Shown piece after piece: positions 1 to 11,448 of a stretch of 64,000 nucleotides of DNA (the stretch's first letter is position 1; each line of letters begins with the position of its first letter). The translations under genes and the position numbers were made by a program. The notes under the pieces were generated by a model. It was not told the DNA's origin. It worked only from the letters and a program-made list of their open reading frames with translations, and searched no databases. The DNA is from Acanthacorydalis orientalis (lineage: Eukaryota > Arthropoda > Insecta > Megaloptera > Corydalidae), in assembly GCA_034766995.1 (NCBI GenBank), contig CM068318.1, forward strand, positions 1,996,501-2,060,500. Reading direction: 5' to 3'.

Positions 1-175
1 ATTAAAAGGGGGCGCGGGGATTAAGAAAAACATGTTATTTTTTATTTAGTATTTTAGTTCAATTCAATATTAAAATATAATCGAACTAAAATACCAAATG
101 GGGAAGGTGTTGTTAGATAATATGTTTGTTTTTAATTTTTATATTTTTAATACTTATGTGTGGAAGCCTTAGTTG

Positions 176-178
<3 letters not shown>

Positions 179-270
<92 letters not shown>
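179..270. repeat. (CT)n-(AT)n compound microsatellite
   Basis: About 36 bases of CT repeat run directly into about 56 bases of AT repeat, then a short GT-rich tail. The apparent ORF across it encodes only alternating Ile-Tyr and Arg-Glu and is not a gene. Confidence 0.98.
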
Positions 271-273
<3 letters not shown>

Positions 274-1451
274 AGTGTGTTTGTGTGTGTATAAAAATAT
301 TAAAATATAAGAAAATAAAGTGTCGATTGTCAGTAAGAAAACAGAAAATAAATTTTTTCAAGTTATACCGACAGTAGGTTTTACTAAGAGCCATTATATA
401 TTTTGAATATAAAAAGGATTAATATTTGTATTCAAGTATCATCTATAATGTTTTTACACGAATTCATTTTTTAACTCGTTGCACAAATCGCAGGATTTTT
501 CTGATCAGACCTGTTTGATAATTGATTGTTGATGATTTTTCATCGTTGTTTAATTGCATTTCGATCACAAAGTTTATCATATTCAGAGTGATCGAGTACA
601 CACAGTCGCAGAACAAAAATGTCTGCGTTTATAGGAAATAATTGAAGGTTCTATTTTTAACATCTTATGACAAGCGACAGCGAAAATAGTCGCAAAAAAT
701 ATAGGAAATATTTAACTCTCGGAGAGAAGAAGTTGTTTCTGTGTGTACTTCTCTATCATCTTGAAAATATTGACAGTGTAAACGATTATTATTTTCCGTG
801 TACACAACACATCAATTTAATCTCAGGAAGGAAAAACAAACTGAACCCGATTTCACGTACGCATATCGACGTTCGTCGACCGTGGACGTGTGTGTGTGTG
901 TTATCCACAGAGTTTAAGAATAAAAAAAAAAAAAAAAACGTACAACACACACACACTCTTCCGCATCAGCATTAATCATGTAAATACATTTACGATTTGA
1001 ATTATTCATACAGGTCTTTTGTTTTTCATACTGTTTTCAACGATAATTCAACTTTGACATTTTAAGATCTCTGGTAAAAGATTCACCATTAGACATGTGA
1101 ACTGTTTCAAATCGTTTTAAGTGAAGCGGCATTCGAGTTTCTTTATTTTTGTTACCGCCACTGCTGGCAATCGTGAACGCCACTTTACACAACACAAACG
1201 CATCAGACTGATAATGACAGATGACTCTGCAAAACACGAGTAAATGGAAATCCTGGTCGGCTTTTAACTCCGTCAAGTGATGTCCCGACAACCTCCGAAC
1301 GGATCTCTTTTAGTCGTTTGACAGAAAAATAATTGGAGCTGCGTGTAACCAAGATGACCTTTCGTTTCGTCTTTACATCGTGTAAGAAGCTTTCATTTTA
1401 TTGTCAGCTTCAACGAATATTTATAGAAATATTGTATCATACATACAGTCT

Positions 1452-1476
1452 TTTAGACACACACATACACATACAC

Positions 1477-1537
<61 letters not shown>

Positions 1538-1565
1538 TAGATAGACAGATAGATAGATAGATAGA
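1452..1565. repeat. (AC/AT)n-(GATA)n compound microsatellite
   Basis: An ACACAT-type lead grades into (AT)n (about 1481-1534) and ends in about six GATA units (1540-1565). Confidence 0.97.
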
Positions 1566-2538
1566 ATGCAAACACACATATAACATGTTTGGATTTTTTC
1601 TTTACTGATTCATTTACATTCAGTATGCATAATAGTAATTTTTCACCACATAACATAAATACCATTCAGTATAATTCTATTATTTTGTTTACAAATTAAC
1701 TACAGCCCCGTATTGTTTTATACAAATATTTAAAATGGTATTTTAAAAATGAATAGAATCACCAATTATAAATTTATTATTGTATTTTGGATTTAAATTC
1801 ACTTTCACATATATTTTTAGTGACAGAAAATGTCACATTTTCTGAAACTGATACAAATTGCATTGAAATAATGATTAGTGTACAAGAATCGATAACGAAT
1901 TATTGGATGTTTCGATAAGAAAAAAAACACCAATGACAGCAGAAAAACACCATGAAGCACGTGTAATAATTTGTTTTCATAAATTATTTGTTTCTTTTTC
2001 ATTTCAAACAGATTTTTCTGTACTGTAACGCTTAGATAAACATAGAATAGTAATTGAAACGCGCATAAGAAATAATCATATAAGCGAAACTTACCAAAAA
2101 AGATCCAAACTTTTGCATGCAGTTCATTCATATTAATCTCGATTTCACGTTATATCGAACATAAGGGTTAATAAGGAGTAAGTTTTGAGAAACGAACAGA
2201 CAACAGACAGACACTTTCAGTAAATATACTGTAAAACCAGAGACTATGATTTTTTTGTAATTGAAATTGTGATGATTGAAAGACAATTTGGACTGAAAAC
2301 ATTGAAGTAAAATCAGATTTTATGTCAGAAGTGATTTCATTTCAATCCGGTTTTAATTTATTTCTTTTTATATAAAATCGATCGAAATATCTTTATAGAT
2401 AGTATATTTAGATAAGTGTTTAACTTTATAGGACGAAGTTGCTATAGATTTGATATAATAAATATCTAGCAAAATAATTAAAAAGTTATTGTCATTGGAA
2501 CAAATTCAACGCGTTTTATTTTAAGCTTATTTACTCTG

Positions 2539-2540
<2 letters not shown>

Positions 2541-2589
<49 letters not shown>
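2541..2589. repeat. (AT)n microsatellite
   Basis: Uninterrupted AT dinucleotide run of about 49 bases. Confidence 0.97.
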
Positions 2590-2591
<2 letters not shown>

Positions 2592-3178
2592 ATTGTAATT
2601 TATCATTTCACATCATACAACTAATATATTCGAACTATTAAGGTTCATTATCTGTGCTGATATTTTACAGTAGTTAACTATGGTAAACGTTTGCTCGAAA
2701 TAATTATTTATAAAAAATTATTACAACCGTTAAAGAATGAAAAATATGTGCACTACCTGTGCGCACTATTTGCATAAATAAAAGAACATGTTCTATTGCA
2801 TTGAGCACGATTCGTGTTCGTACGTTTTGTTATCTTCGAAATGTCTGTAATTAAATTGAAGATTTTTGTCTGAATTTATGACATGAACATTTTTTTCAAT
2901 AATTATCCGCAGTCTAGTGAATACTCAGCATTGCTGCTTAATATCTAAGATGGATTAAATCTCGGTCTAAGGAATTTTTCGAACTGAAAATGTTATTTTT
3001 TTTGGAAATTTTACACAGTTAGAGTGTACGTTAGCGGATTAAAAATTAAATCAGTTTTTATGTTTATCGGATGGAAATCTGTTGGAGACTGAAACGAATT
3101 TTAATACTTTTTTTGTATATTTTACATATAACAAGTGGAAAAAAATCATGTCTATTAAAATGTTTCATGCATTTTGTG

Positions 3179-3429
3179 TTAGGGATGCAATGGCCGTTCA
3201 TGAACTAACCGGGAATTTTGCTTATTAACGAAACCGCTGAGCTCGAAATGGGCTTCGTCACTCATAATGATTTTCTGATGAAAATTGAGATTATCAGTCA
3301 ATCTGTATAAGATGAAATTACAGAAGTTACAAAGCCGTAAAACGCGCTCCATAACGAATTCCCGTCTACACTGATGAAGTATCACATAAGAACTGTCAAA
3401 AATCGCGGTTTAATAAGTCGGTCACTCTG
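3179..3429 (-). mobile_element. DUF4817-type Tc1/mariner fragment
   Basis: The minus-strand frame reads ...NFHQKIIMSDEAHFELSGFVNKQNSR, the block around the first catalytic Asp (SDEAHF) of the Tc1/mariner-superfamily transposases that carry a DUF4817 helix-turn-helix. A CAGA-GTGACC end sits at 3429 next to a TA dinucleotide, matching the CAGGGTG...TA ends of the other copies here (14143-15020, 50508, 34544). Only the 5' terminal region and the first-Asp block survive, joined by internal deletions; after KQNSR the sequence jumps to a downstream VHERPLHP piece and then loses similarity. Clearly dead. Confidence 0.7.
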
Positions 3430-3439
3430 TACATGAGAC

Positions 3440-4490
3440 CCATATTTATTTGAACTATTAAATCTTCTTATTTTTGCATTCACATATCAAGCAATTCATT
3501 TAATGGATGGAAATATACAATTATTTAATCCATATACTAAATATCCATATTACCATTGTTTAACTCATAGAAAAATACAGGACTGCACAAAATTTTTTTT
3601 CCCGGAAGTCTCAAACATTGTAGATACCCCACTGATCCAGACATGTTTTTACAGGACAGTGTGTGTATGTAAAATATGGTTCTCATGAAATTATTTCTAA
3701 TATAAAGAAGATCAGGGAATTTTTTTTCTTCGCTATTTTTTTAAAATCATTGCATTCCGTTTTTAATTATGCGAGCGAAATCGCATGCAGAGAATAACAA
3801 ACATGTCATTGAAAACCAAAAGTGTTGTGTGTTTTTAATGTGCGAACGACGTTTTCGAAATAAAAACCTAACGAGTAACAAAACATTCAACCGACCGGAG
3901 CCCTCGCCCATCGCCATCATTAAACAAGATTTACAATCTATTTTGACTTAAAATAATTATAATTTTATTTTGTTCAAACAGTGTACACTGTTCTCGTAAA
4001 TATATGTTAATAATTAACGGTTTACGATCGAATCCGTCATATTCTTTATGTATCAATCCTCCGTGCGGCTCGTCGTCCGTTTCGTCGGAATATCGCGTTT
4101 ATTTACATACAAACAATTTGATATACTGGACTCATAAACAATGAGAATGGTACGTATTTTTCGGTTGGCCGGCGCGCAATAAAAAAATAACGATGTAACT
4201 TTTTTTCCTCCGCGTTCCGAACGTACGGGGAGTGACAGGCAGCTTCCAATTTGCTGTACATAAAAACGGGAGACAGCGAAGACACCATTAAAAACGAATC
4301 ATTTAATTTTATAACCGACCCATTAAAAACTGTCATAAATGAACTGTTCTCGGAAATACGCACCAATAAATTGAGGGACCATCGCGTCGATGCGCTCACG
4401 AATCTCTCTGTTCGAGGCGCGCAGCACTCAGATAAACATCTTTTACACCTATAGAACTAATTAAAAAGATGTTTTATAACAGGTTCCATT
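3440..4490. other. Unassigned stretch
   Basis: Contains short ORFs on both strands (up to about 98 codons near 4103-4399) that overlap in antisense and match nothing I recognise. GC content rises slightly from 4040 to 4430. No supported gene. Confidence 0.5.
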
Positions 4491-4493
4491 TCA

Positions 4494-4712
4494 GTGAGTG
4501 GGGGATGACGTTGACGATCGAACGTACGGATGGACGATGGAGCCATCTAAGTAAGGATACTGTATAAATATGGATGAGTGAGTGGAGTGTATTAGTCGTT
4601 CGTCTTGTATTATACAAGTTTTATGTTTTTGTGTGGACGAACGGGGATCCGTTGTTAAATATACATCTCGTATTATCCTAGTGCGAGGACGAAAAATTCA
4701 AGTCTTATTCTC
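4494..4712 (+). promoter_or_regulatory. TATA/initiator promoter block, possible solo LTR
   Basis: A TATAAATA box at 4563-4570 lies about 30 bases upstream of an initiator-like TTAGTCG (A near 4594). The block is richer in CpG than its surroundings and is followed by AT-rich DNA with no open frame. The layout (TATA, start, short leader, no coding sequence) is what a solo LTR of a gypsy-like retrotransposon would look like, but I could not define TG...CA ends, a target duplication or a second copy. A cellular promoter or chance remain possible. Confidence 0.3.
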
Positions 4713-4865
4713 AACAGCATAGCTTTCAGTTCGACTCAAATTAAACATTTGTTTATTGAAACAGAGTTTCTTTCATTCATCCCTCTGCATTATACTAAAT
4801 TGATAGGAAAATAATTGCGGTTCACGACCTTCAAATGCATATATATTTTTCTCTATTTTCATTTT

Positions 4866-5460
4866 CCTAGCTGTTTTAAGTGACCCAGAACTGTTGGATC
4901 ACTAACAGCTAACTTTTGTGGAAGCTCTCGAATTATTGTACGTGGTTCTGATCCAACTAATGCCTTCAGTTGATCATTATATCAACTGAAGTAGGACGTC
5001 TGTCGCCTTCTTCGTCTTCAAGGCTCTCGTTCCCAGCACGAAATTTTCGGAACGGAATGATTGCACCGTACGTTCCTTAACCCTTTCGTTACTAACGGGA
5101 TACATATGTTCCATCGATTTTCAAAAATTCCTATCTATATAGTGAAACTACTATAAACTACTGATGGGACAAAGCTTCCCATGACTATATCTTTTATCAA
5201 ATAATGTTGGAAAATTCATGGACAATAATTTTGGCCAACTTTAACTACCCCTTAATGCAATTAATTATCATTATCGAAATTAATCAAAACAAAAAGTCAT
5301 ATTGAAAGGGTGAAAGTATCCGCACCAAAAGCATCGTTTAGTTTCTGAGCAGTTTCTGTTGCTTTACCACCCGTTTTGAACTCGTACAAAAAATTCTTCT
5401 TTTTGCTTCTTTTCATCTTTAATTCAATAGCCCAGTTTGAAGCAAAATTAATAATAAAAC
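4866..5460 (-). pseudogene. Mariner transposase N-terminus, disrupted
   Basis: Remnant of the paired-type (two helix-turn-helix) DNA-binding region of a mariner transposase. The order of motifs on the minus strand (YEFK-G-KA-ET, then a LEDE linker, then DQLKALV...LKQLGK) is that of full-length mariners. It is broken by at least two frameshifts and by a TTAA-flanked insertion at 5077-5314, and it lacks the D,D34D catalytic core. It can only be a relic. Confidence 0.75.
5077..5314. mobile_element. TTAA-flanked MITE, piggyBac-like, inside mariner D
   Basis: The left boundary is TTAA followed by CCCTTTCGTTACTAACGGG; the right boundary is GAAAGGG followed by TGAA (one change from TTAA). Removing 5081-5314 rejoins the interrupted mariner N-terminal domain at a single TTAA, which is the best evidence for an insertion. 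A TTAA target and CCCTTT-type ends are the hallmark of the piggyBac superfamily. It has no coding capacity, so it is non-autonomous. Confidence 0.6.
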
Positions 5461-5512
5461 CAAAGTCGGTGTTACAAAAATACAGGCCGTAAAACGCACT
5501 TTAAAATAATAT

Positions 5513-5580
5513 TAACTTAAAATATTAACGTATTAAATTTAAAATATTTTTTAAATTTAATAAGTTAATATTTTAACTTA
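5513..5580. repeat. AT-rich perfect-type hairpin
   Basis: Two 30-base arms (5513-5542 and 5551-5580) are inverted copies with about three mismatches, separated by eight bases. It lies in the 5' leader of mariner D and is absent from the related copy at 21895-22131, so it arose after the family split or by local inverted duplication. Confidence 0.85.
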
Positions 5581-5829
5581 CAACGAAAGTGACAATTCAT
5601 CGTGTTAATGATGAAATGACACTTTCATTGAAAAAATTAAGGTTAGAATTCAAAAAACTAACACCGTAATTATTTCCCTACCAACCTAATGTTACAAAAA
5701 CTAATCATTTTAGTGTACTTCATTTTTATTTTTTTCTTAGGAACACTAATATTAACCATTTTCTTATTTTTTATAAAAATACATTTAGTTCAAAACTCAT
5801 GTTTCAAAGAAACAATTTAGATAGATAGA

Positions 5830-5979
5830 TTAACCAGAAAGAAAAAGTGAACTGTTGGCCATAAATTTAAAAAAGATAGATCTCTCTCTATGTATAGAGA
5901 GAGAGAGAGAGAAAGAAAGCGAGAGAAAGATTTCTTCCTTAAACTTATGACCAACAGCTCAATTTTTCTTTCTGGTTAA
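5830..5979. mobile_element. Foldback MITE with TTAA ends
   Basis: About 50-base arms face each other: TTAACCAGAAAGAAAAA at 5830 and its complement ending GGTTAA at 5979. The arms continue through a GTTGG(C/T)CATAA segment. The core between them is a GA/TA simple repeat (about 5876-5935). TTAA at both edges suggests a piggyBac-type target, although the terminal bases CCAG differ from those of the MITE at 5077-5314. Confidence 0.7.
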
Positions 5980-6040
5980 TTGTGATATTAATATCGATAT
6001 GATTTAATTTATTATACACGAATTAACTAATTTCGAAACA

Positions 6041-6067
6041 ATCTCTCTGTCTATATATATATACAGA

Positions 6068-6098
<31 letters not shown>

Positions 6099-6135
6099 CA
6101 TATGTATATATATATAGAGAGAGAGAGAGAGAGTG
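6041..6135. repeat. Mixed (TA)/(TATC)/(GA) microsatellite
   Basis: Alternating short runs of TA, TATC and GA repeats without a dominant unit. Confidence 0.9.
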
Positions 6136-6187
6136 ATAGAAAGAGAGTCTTTTTTAAAAATATATATTTCAGTATTTTGTTGCTCAA

Positions 6188-6350
6188 TGGATGATATCAT
6201 AGGTATCAAAATGTTTAAATAAGCATCAATAAAAATGATCAATAATCAATTACTGAACATATTTGGTCTGAAAATCTTTTTACGGTTTGTGGCCGAGTAA
6301 AAAAATCAATTTCAAAAAGTGGATTTAGCCACAGTACCAAAACTTTATTG
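6188..6350 (+). repeat. H-family dispersed repeat, copy
   Basis: Contains the family order: a decayed GATGATATCATAGGTATCAAAATG hairpin block, an AAAAATGATCAATAATC palindromic half, then the TTGTGGCC...GAATTTAGCC tail. The hammerhead-like core is decayed here. Confidence 0.6.
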
Positions 6351-6696
6351 CGGTAAACAGTACCTGCTCGAAAGATAAAACCATATACACAAACAGTCTA
6401 TATAAGAATTAAGAACTTCAATGGTTCGAAACGCGGATCGACGACCACGAGCTAGCAAACAAACATTTCGAAGAAGAAACTGCTCACTTATTTACTTTTT
6501 TGTTTTTCAATCGAACCCGTCACGTCACATGTCGTCCCCGTATCATTTAGTATCAATAAAAATAGTAAAAATCATTAGAAGCTAAATGAGTTTCATATGA
6601 TTGATGAATCGTTCAATTAAACGTGTTAATTTTTTTCTTTCTTTTCTTCCGATGAACTTTTTTAATCATCTTCATTTACACGCTCCGATAAAATAA

Positions 6697-6712
6697 AACG
6701 TACCTGAAATAA
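6697..6712 (-). promoter_or_regulatory. Weak zero-length-exon splice motif
   Basis: On the minus strand TTTATTTCAG is followed at once by GTACGT, an acceptor joined to a donor. It resembles a recursive splice site but has a weaker pyrimidine tract than the one at 41680. Confidence 0.2.
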
Positions 6713-7429
6713 ATATCATATATATATATATATATATATATTCTAGACGTATGGGAACAGTACTCTTTGGTATCAACCAATCGTATAACAAAAACAACGA
6801 CAATTAATCTATTAAGAGAACGGCTGCAGCTGGTTGGTTGGTGGCTCGGTTTTTGATACCAGTTTTACTTTGATTCATTGTTGTGGGACTTGACGTTTCT
6901 GTCTTACAGAAACTGTTATGTCAAATTTACATTTCTCTCTCTTTCTTTTTCATTCTCTTTCTCTCTCTCTATGTATATATATATATATTGTAATAATAGA
7001 AAAAAATATTATTAATCAGATTTAATTGTTTTGAGTTTTTTAAAACAGTTATAACTATGTAAGGGATATTAAACATTAAGCAACTATATGTCTATTTATC
7101 TCTCTCTATTTCTATATATATATATATATATAGAAAGAGAGAAAGAAAACACAGATGTAAATAATTCACGGTTATAATAAATAAATTTTCGTATGCTTTG
7201 GCATGCTTGTCAATGATATAACTTTAGTTGAATGATTTGAGACATTAAAATTTGCATTTTTCGAGAACTGAGTGCAATAGAATTGAAAAAAATAACGCAT
7301 CATTTATTTACTCGAGTTTTTATGATAACTATGTATTTATTTTATTTCGTACTTCATAGACCTATCGAGAATATTACTTAGATCGTTGGTTTTATTCAAA
7401 GAGAAATGCATGACTAGCTATAATTCTGT

Positions 7430-7590
7430 AACACAGATATTAGTACATTTTTTTATATAAAACTTCTGAAAATAGGAAAATTTAAATTTAAAAACAATAT
7501 CTGTAGGACGATCGAAAGGCATAATTTCAGTGGAAGAAGAAGATTAAAATTTCTTGAAAAAATGTTATTAAACTGAACTTCGTAGGTTGA
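7430..7590 (+). repeat. H-family tail-type repeat
   Basis: Aligns by eye with 13070-13225: shared landmarks are ATTAGxACATxTTTTxATATAAAACxTCT, AGGAAAATxTAAAT, ATAATxTCAGxGGAAGAA and TTCTTGAAAAAxxGTT. This shows that the H family extends beyond its hairpin part. Confidence 0.55.
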
Positions 7591-8059
7591 TTGGTTATTG
7601 GAGTTTTAGGACGTTTTGACAGCTAAGGTCATTACAATTTAATACTTACGTTCGAATCACCCCTTAATTCGAACGCAGAATGTATGAGTGCCAAACGTTT
7701 TAAAGAAGTCCATTAAAAATAATATTATTTTCAGAGAGAGATAAGAAACACATATAAGGGAACTGGACTGGTAAAATACCTACTCTTGATTGAACAACAC
7801 ATATAAATACAATAAAAAGAGATAAAACTCTTGAAGACAATAAAAAAATTAAAATACTCTGATCTAATATTAGGATTCATATGGTTTTTCTTGAAAAACA
7901 TATTAAAATAAGCCATTCTTTATGAGCTACTTAAGTCGTTCTATCACACTTTGGATCAGAGAAAATACAGATACGTTCGAATAATGAGCTTAAGCTAATC
8001 AGTACGGGAGTTTTATTTTTTTTTAAATATATTTTATAGTCACAACTTGATTATCAGAG

Positions 8060-8290
8060 TTTTAAGGTACAGAAAAATGAAAATCACAGATCTCTCTGTA
8101 CATTAAGATAAGGAGACATTGTCATAGAGTTGCGCATAAATAGTAATGAAAAAAATGATTAACAATTAATTACTAAACATTTTTCTGATATTGGAATATT
8201 TTTGATGGTTTGTGGCGAATGAAAATTAATCTGTGGAAGAGAATTTTCAGTAAATTAATGAATAAACATTATATCGAAGAAAAGATCAAA
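8060..8290 (+). repeat. H-family dispersed repeat, copy
   Basis: Carries the AAGGTACAGAAAAAT lead, the GCGCATAAATAGTAATG segment, the AAAATGATTAACAATTAATTACT palindromic segment and the GGTTTGTGGCGAATGAAAA tail seen in other copies. The hairpin core is degraded. Confidence 0.6.
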
Positions 8291-8403
8291 CCATGATTGT
8301 TTTATTGATTTTAAATGGAAAGCATCAAATTTGTTGGAAATATTTTCAAATAATATGAAAATAAAAGCAGAGAAAAAAATAAAATCGTATGTATGTGTGT
8401 GTG

Positions 8404-8410
<7 letters not shown>

Positions 8411-8452
<42 letters not shown>
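8411..8452. repeat. (GT)n-(AT)n microsatellite
   Basis: A short GT lead followed by an AT run of about 38 bases. Confidence 0.95.
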
Positions 8453-8456
<4 letters not shown>

Positions 8457-8469
8457 GTAAAATGAATTA

Positions 8470-8960
8470 AACATTTATAAAAACGAAACGCTCTCCTCCA
8501 ACAGCACTTCATACAATTTCCATTCACACAGCCTCCACATCTCGACTCGAACTCCTGATCCCGGCCGTGTTTTTTTCCACTCGCAATCGCCGCACTTCGT
8601 AACGTGGATCCCGTACGAAAAAATATCATATAAAACATCCCCAAGAATCGTTCGCTCCGTATTCTATACACAGCTAATTATAACCAGCTTATAAACATTA
8701 TCGTTTTATTGGTCGCCGGTGTAAGACTGCGGGCCGTCGCGACTCGCACGGCGGGGGCCGAACCGGGGACCGTACGCTCCGTGCTTTTATTACCATTATT
8801 TGAAGATAAAAAATATCTTCCAATTAAAATCTTGCCCGCCGCTTCAATATATCAATCTATAGGCCACGGTGGGGGTCGACCGACGAACAGTTCGACATCA
8901 TCTCTCTGCTTGTTTCGAAGGTGTACCTCTGTGCATCTCCTGTTCTATGGTTGATACATT
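8470..8960. other. CpG-richer patch, unidentified
   Basis: Base composition is clearly more GC- and CpG-rich than the flanks, with overlapping short ORFs on both strands (minus 8453-8671, plus 8709-8954). A T-arm-like string near 8750-8770 does not fold as a tRNA. It may be an exon, a promoter or conserved non-coding DNA; nothing identifies it. Confidence 0.35.
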
Positions 8961-9529
8961 TTACAATCAGTCCTTCGCTGCTCCTGATGACACCTTTTAT
9001 TATTATACTTCTTTTTTGTTTGAAATACAGAACCATCTTCTTTAATTAACATAATAATGAAAATATTTTAACAGCAACCTTTACACGAAACTCATTTATA
9101 ACACATTGTCATTTCGATTTGATTTTAATTAAGATCGTTGTAGAAAGTCATGAAATTATTCTAAACAGAAGTAAATCATTATCAAATTTTGACCATCTTT
9201 CATATTACAATAAGTCAAATGTATAAATAATAAAAAAAACATATACAATAAATAATAATAATATCTATGAATAAATAATAAAAAAACACTAATTAAAAGA
9301 AATATTCGCGGTACAGTTCAATATTTTTCAACGGATTTTTATCACAACTAATTATATCTTTATAAAACTCAACACCTTATAAAAAAAATTATTGTATTTT
9401 AAATGTTTTCTGTTTGAGGAACAGAACCTTGACAAAACCGTCTCGAAGAGAAAAAAAAAACTGTTTCAAACCGATTAATTATCTATTGATGTACATTTTC
9501 ATCCCCATGTAAAATATAATAGTGGAATA

Positions 9530-9625
9530 ATAACATCCCCATGTCGGGGGGCTTTCTGTCTCGCACAGGGGGTTCCAGACCTCTCCGAGGGTGGTAAGAA
9601 CCATTCCACCGGTGTCTTCTAAGGC
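9530..9625. other. GC-rich island in AT-rich DNA
   Basis: About 90 bases with G and C runs stand out sharply from AT-rich flanks on both sides. The minus frame is open through it, with GGMVLTTLGEVWNP and ETESPPTWG; the plus strand has a donor-like GGTAAGAACC at about 9592. I do not recognise the sequence; a fragment of a mobile element is possible. Confidence 0.3.
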
Positions 9626-9801
9626 ACACTTTTATTATGTCACACTAGGTACAAAAAATTACATGTTTTTTAATGAATACACGGTATGGCCGGTCCGTTT
9701 TCAAATTTATGGACAAATATTCTTGTTTATAAAACGTTTTAAGGTTAATTTGTTTCATCATTGATTGAATGATGATTGTTTATTTATTTTACAACGATTT
9801 T

Positions 9802-9804
<3 letters not shown>

Positions 9805-9842
<38 letters not shown>
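9805..9842. repeat. (AT)n microsatellite
   Basis: AT run of about 38 bases. Confidence 0.95.
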
Positions 9843-9844
<2 letters not shown>

Positions 9845-9849
<5 letters not shown>

Positions 9850-11370
9850 TGACAATCAAAAACTAAAGATTTAAAATATGAGATTTTAAAGAAAATTGAA
9901 TAAAATAATTCAAAAAATGTACAGTTCATATAATATTTATGAGTTTTTAATTGATTTTCAAAGACAGGAAATAAATTATTAAAAATATAAAAGTAATTCT
10001 TAATGAATAATTAATTATTTAAACTTAAATTTAGAATTAAAGTTTGTAAAAAAAAAATTATGAAATATAAACGCTACATTTAAAAGATAAAAACGCTTTA
10101 TGAAATGTTAATTATTCAAAATTTATCAAATTTCGTGCAGTTCTTTCTGTTTCAATGAATGTTTCAGTAAATAGTTTTCTTTTTTAATATTTCTTAATTT
10201 TTCTCTCATTTATAATATTTCCTTTTTAATTATTGATGGCTAGATAATTTGAGATCTTCCATTATTCATTTTATTTATACTCTTCTATAACCTATATACT
10301 CCTATAATTCTAATTCTATATTTCTGTATACCTTGATACTCTTATATAATTCTTTTCTTTCGTCTGCTTCTCTAGTACCGTGTTTGAAAACTCTTTAAGT
10401 GTTACAAGTGAACGTTTCTCGATATTCTCGAGTGATATTCTCGAGTATACTCCTCACCAAACATAACAGAATGTGTAAAGCATCATCTCGACCATTTCCG
10501 CATTCGATTGCACCCGTTTCGTTCTTATGTCGTCCGGTTATGAATCCATAATGATTTTTTTTCTACAAGGCCATCCACTTTTATTGCATTACGTGCATAC
10601 ACGGCGCACGTTATTGTTTATTCAGAATTCGTTCTGTAAATTTGTTGTTCTTTCGTACGGTCCCGCGTACTAATTGCACAAATTTGAATTATTTAACTAT
10701 AAGTCAGAATTAATTAAATCCCCCGTATGTGTACGGTAAACGTATTAAATTGCATACACTAAACTACGCATTTGTGTATAAATAAACGTAAAAGTACACG
10801 CGAACCCAAATTAAAACATTGTCTAAAGGTCCGAAACTGCTCATTTGTGTGGCTGTTACACAATATCACCTCGTTATGAGCACAATAATGCTTAAAACAG
10901 TACCTGCCAGCATGGACACAAACGTGTTGACTTTTGTTTCTTTCAGTAGACTTCCTGATACACGTTTTCAACAGGGCCCGACGTGACGCGCACAGAGACG
11001 GAGCATAGGTCCGTCGTGGATGCGCGAGCGAGAGGAGGGACCGATGTCCGAGGTGTGTTCGATAACTGGGGCTCGTACCCAGCGTGCAGTCATATATACA
11101 TATACACACATAACAATTAACTTGAAGCGAGCCAAGCTGGGACAATAGTGCCTCAGAAACAATGGCCGCGTAGTCGACAATGAGCGGTGCCTTTTATATA
11201 ACACCGGGCTATAGAAGAGCCACCAAAGACTACTTTAAATTCATTTCAGAGCCCCTCTGGGTAGTTATTTGGTGGATGTTTTTATATATGAATTTGTATG
11301 GTGGATGCTTGTCATTTAACAAACCACTTTTCACTACAGAATCTCTCATTTGGATTCTGTATAATTTTTA
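9845..11370. other. Unassigned stretch
   Basis: AT-rich to about 10480, then more balanced to 11300. The longest frame (minus 10759-11145, 128 codons) overlaps a plus-strand frame and low-complexity stretches and matches no family I know. A plus frame at 11180-11371 (ITPGYRRATKDYFKFISEPLW) is hydrophobic at its centre but lacks supporting context. Confidence 0.4.
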
Positions 11371-11372
11371 AT

Positions 11373-11446
<74 letters not shown>
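11371..11446. repeat. (AC)n-(AT)n microsatellite
   Basis: Short AC lead, then about 60 bases of AT repeat interrupted once by GATATA. Confidence 0.95.

Positions 11447-11448
<2 letters not shown>

Larger units (their letters stand above)
271..3178. other. AT-rich non-coding stretch
   Basis: Apart from the microsatellites listed separately, this stretch holds only short unsupported ORFs and homopolymer runs (for example an A16-type run near 920). On the minus strand a frame beginning near 2131 ends in a plausible donor (GGTAAGTTT, about 2085-2095), but there is no matching acceptor or recognisable protein, so I do not call an exon. Confidence 0.6.
4795..5689 (-). mobile_element. Internally deleted mariner (family D), interrupted by a MITE
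   Basis: Imperfect terminal inverted repeats bound this block: the right end reads, inward on the minus strand, TTAGGTTGGTAGGGAAATAA, and the left end reads CTAAATTGATAGGAAAATAA, both then continuing TTxCGG. Inside, the minus strand encodes pieces of a mariner N-terminal DNA-binding domain: FLYEFKTGGKATETAQKLND (around 5330-5420), then after the MITE a LEDEEGDRRPTSVD / DQLKALVGSEPRT / DPTVLGHLKQLGK stretch (around 4866-5040). Frameshifts separate these. The whole catalytic domain is missing: translation reaches the second helix-turn-helix and the sequence then jumps to the 3' TIR. A second copy of its 5' end lies at 21895-22131. Confidence 0.8.

Noticed and set aside
8720..8790. tRNA-like string with a GGTTCG-type T loop on the minus strand
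   Set aside because: The T stem does not pair and no D arm, anticodon arm or acceptor stem of proper length can be drawn.
10759..11145. 128-codon minus ORF
   Set aside because: It overlaps other frames, contains dinucleotide-derived stretches and shows no domain or exon-like codon use.
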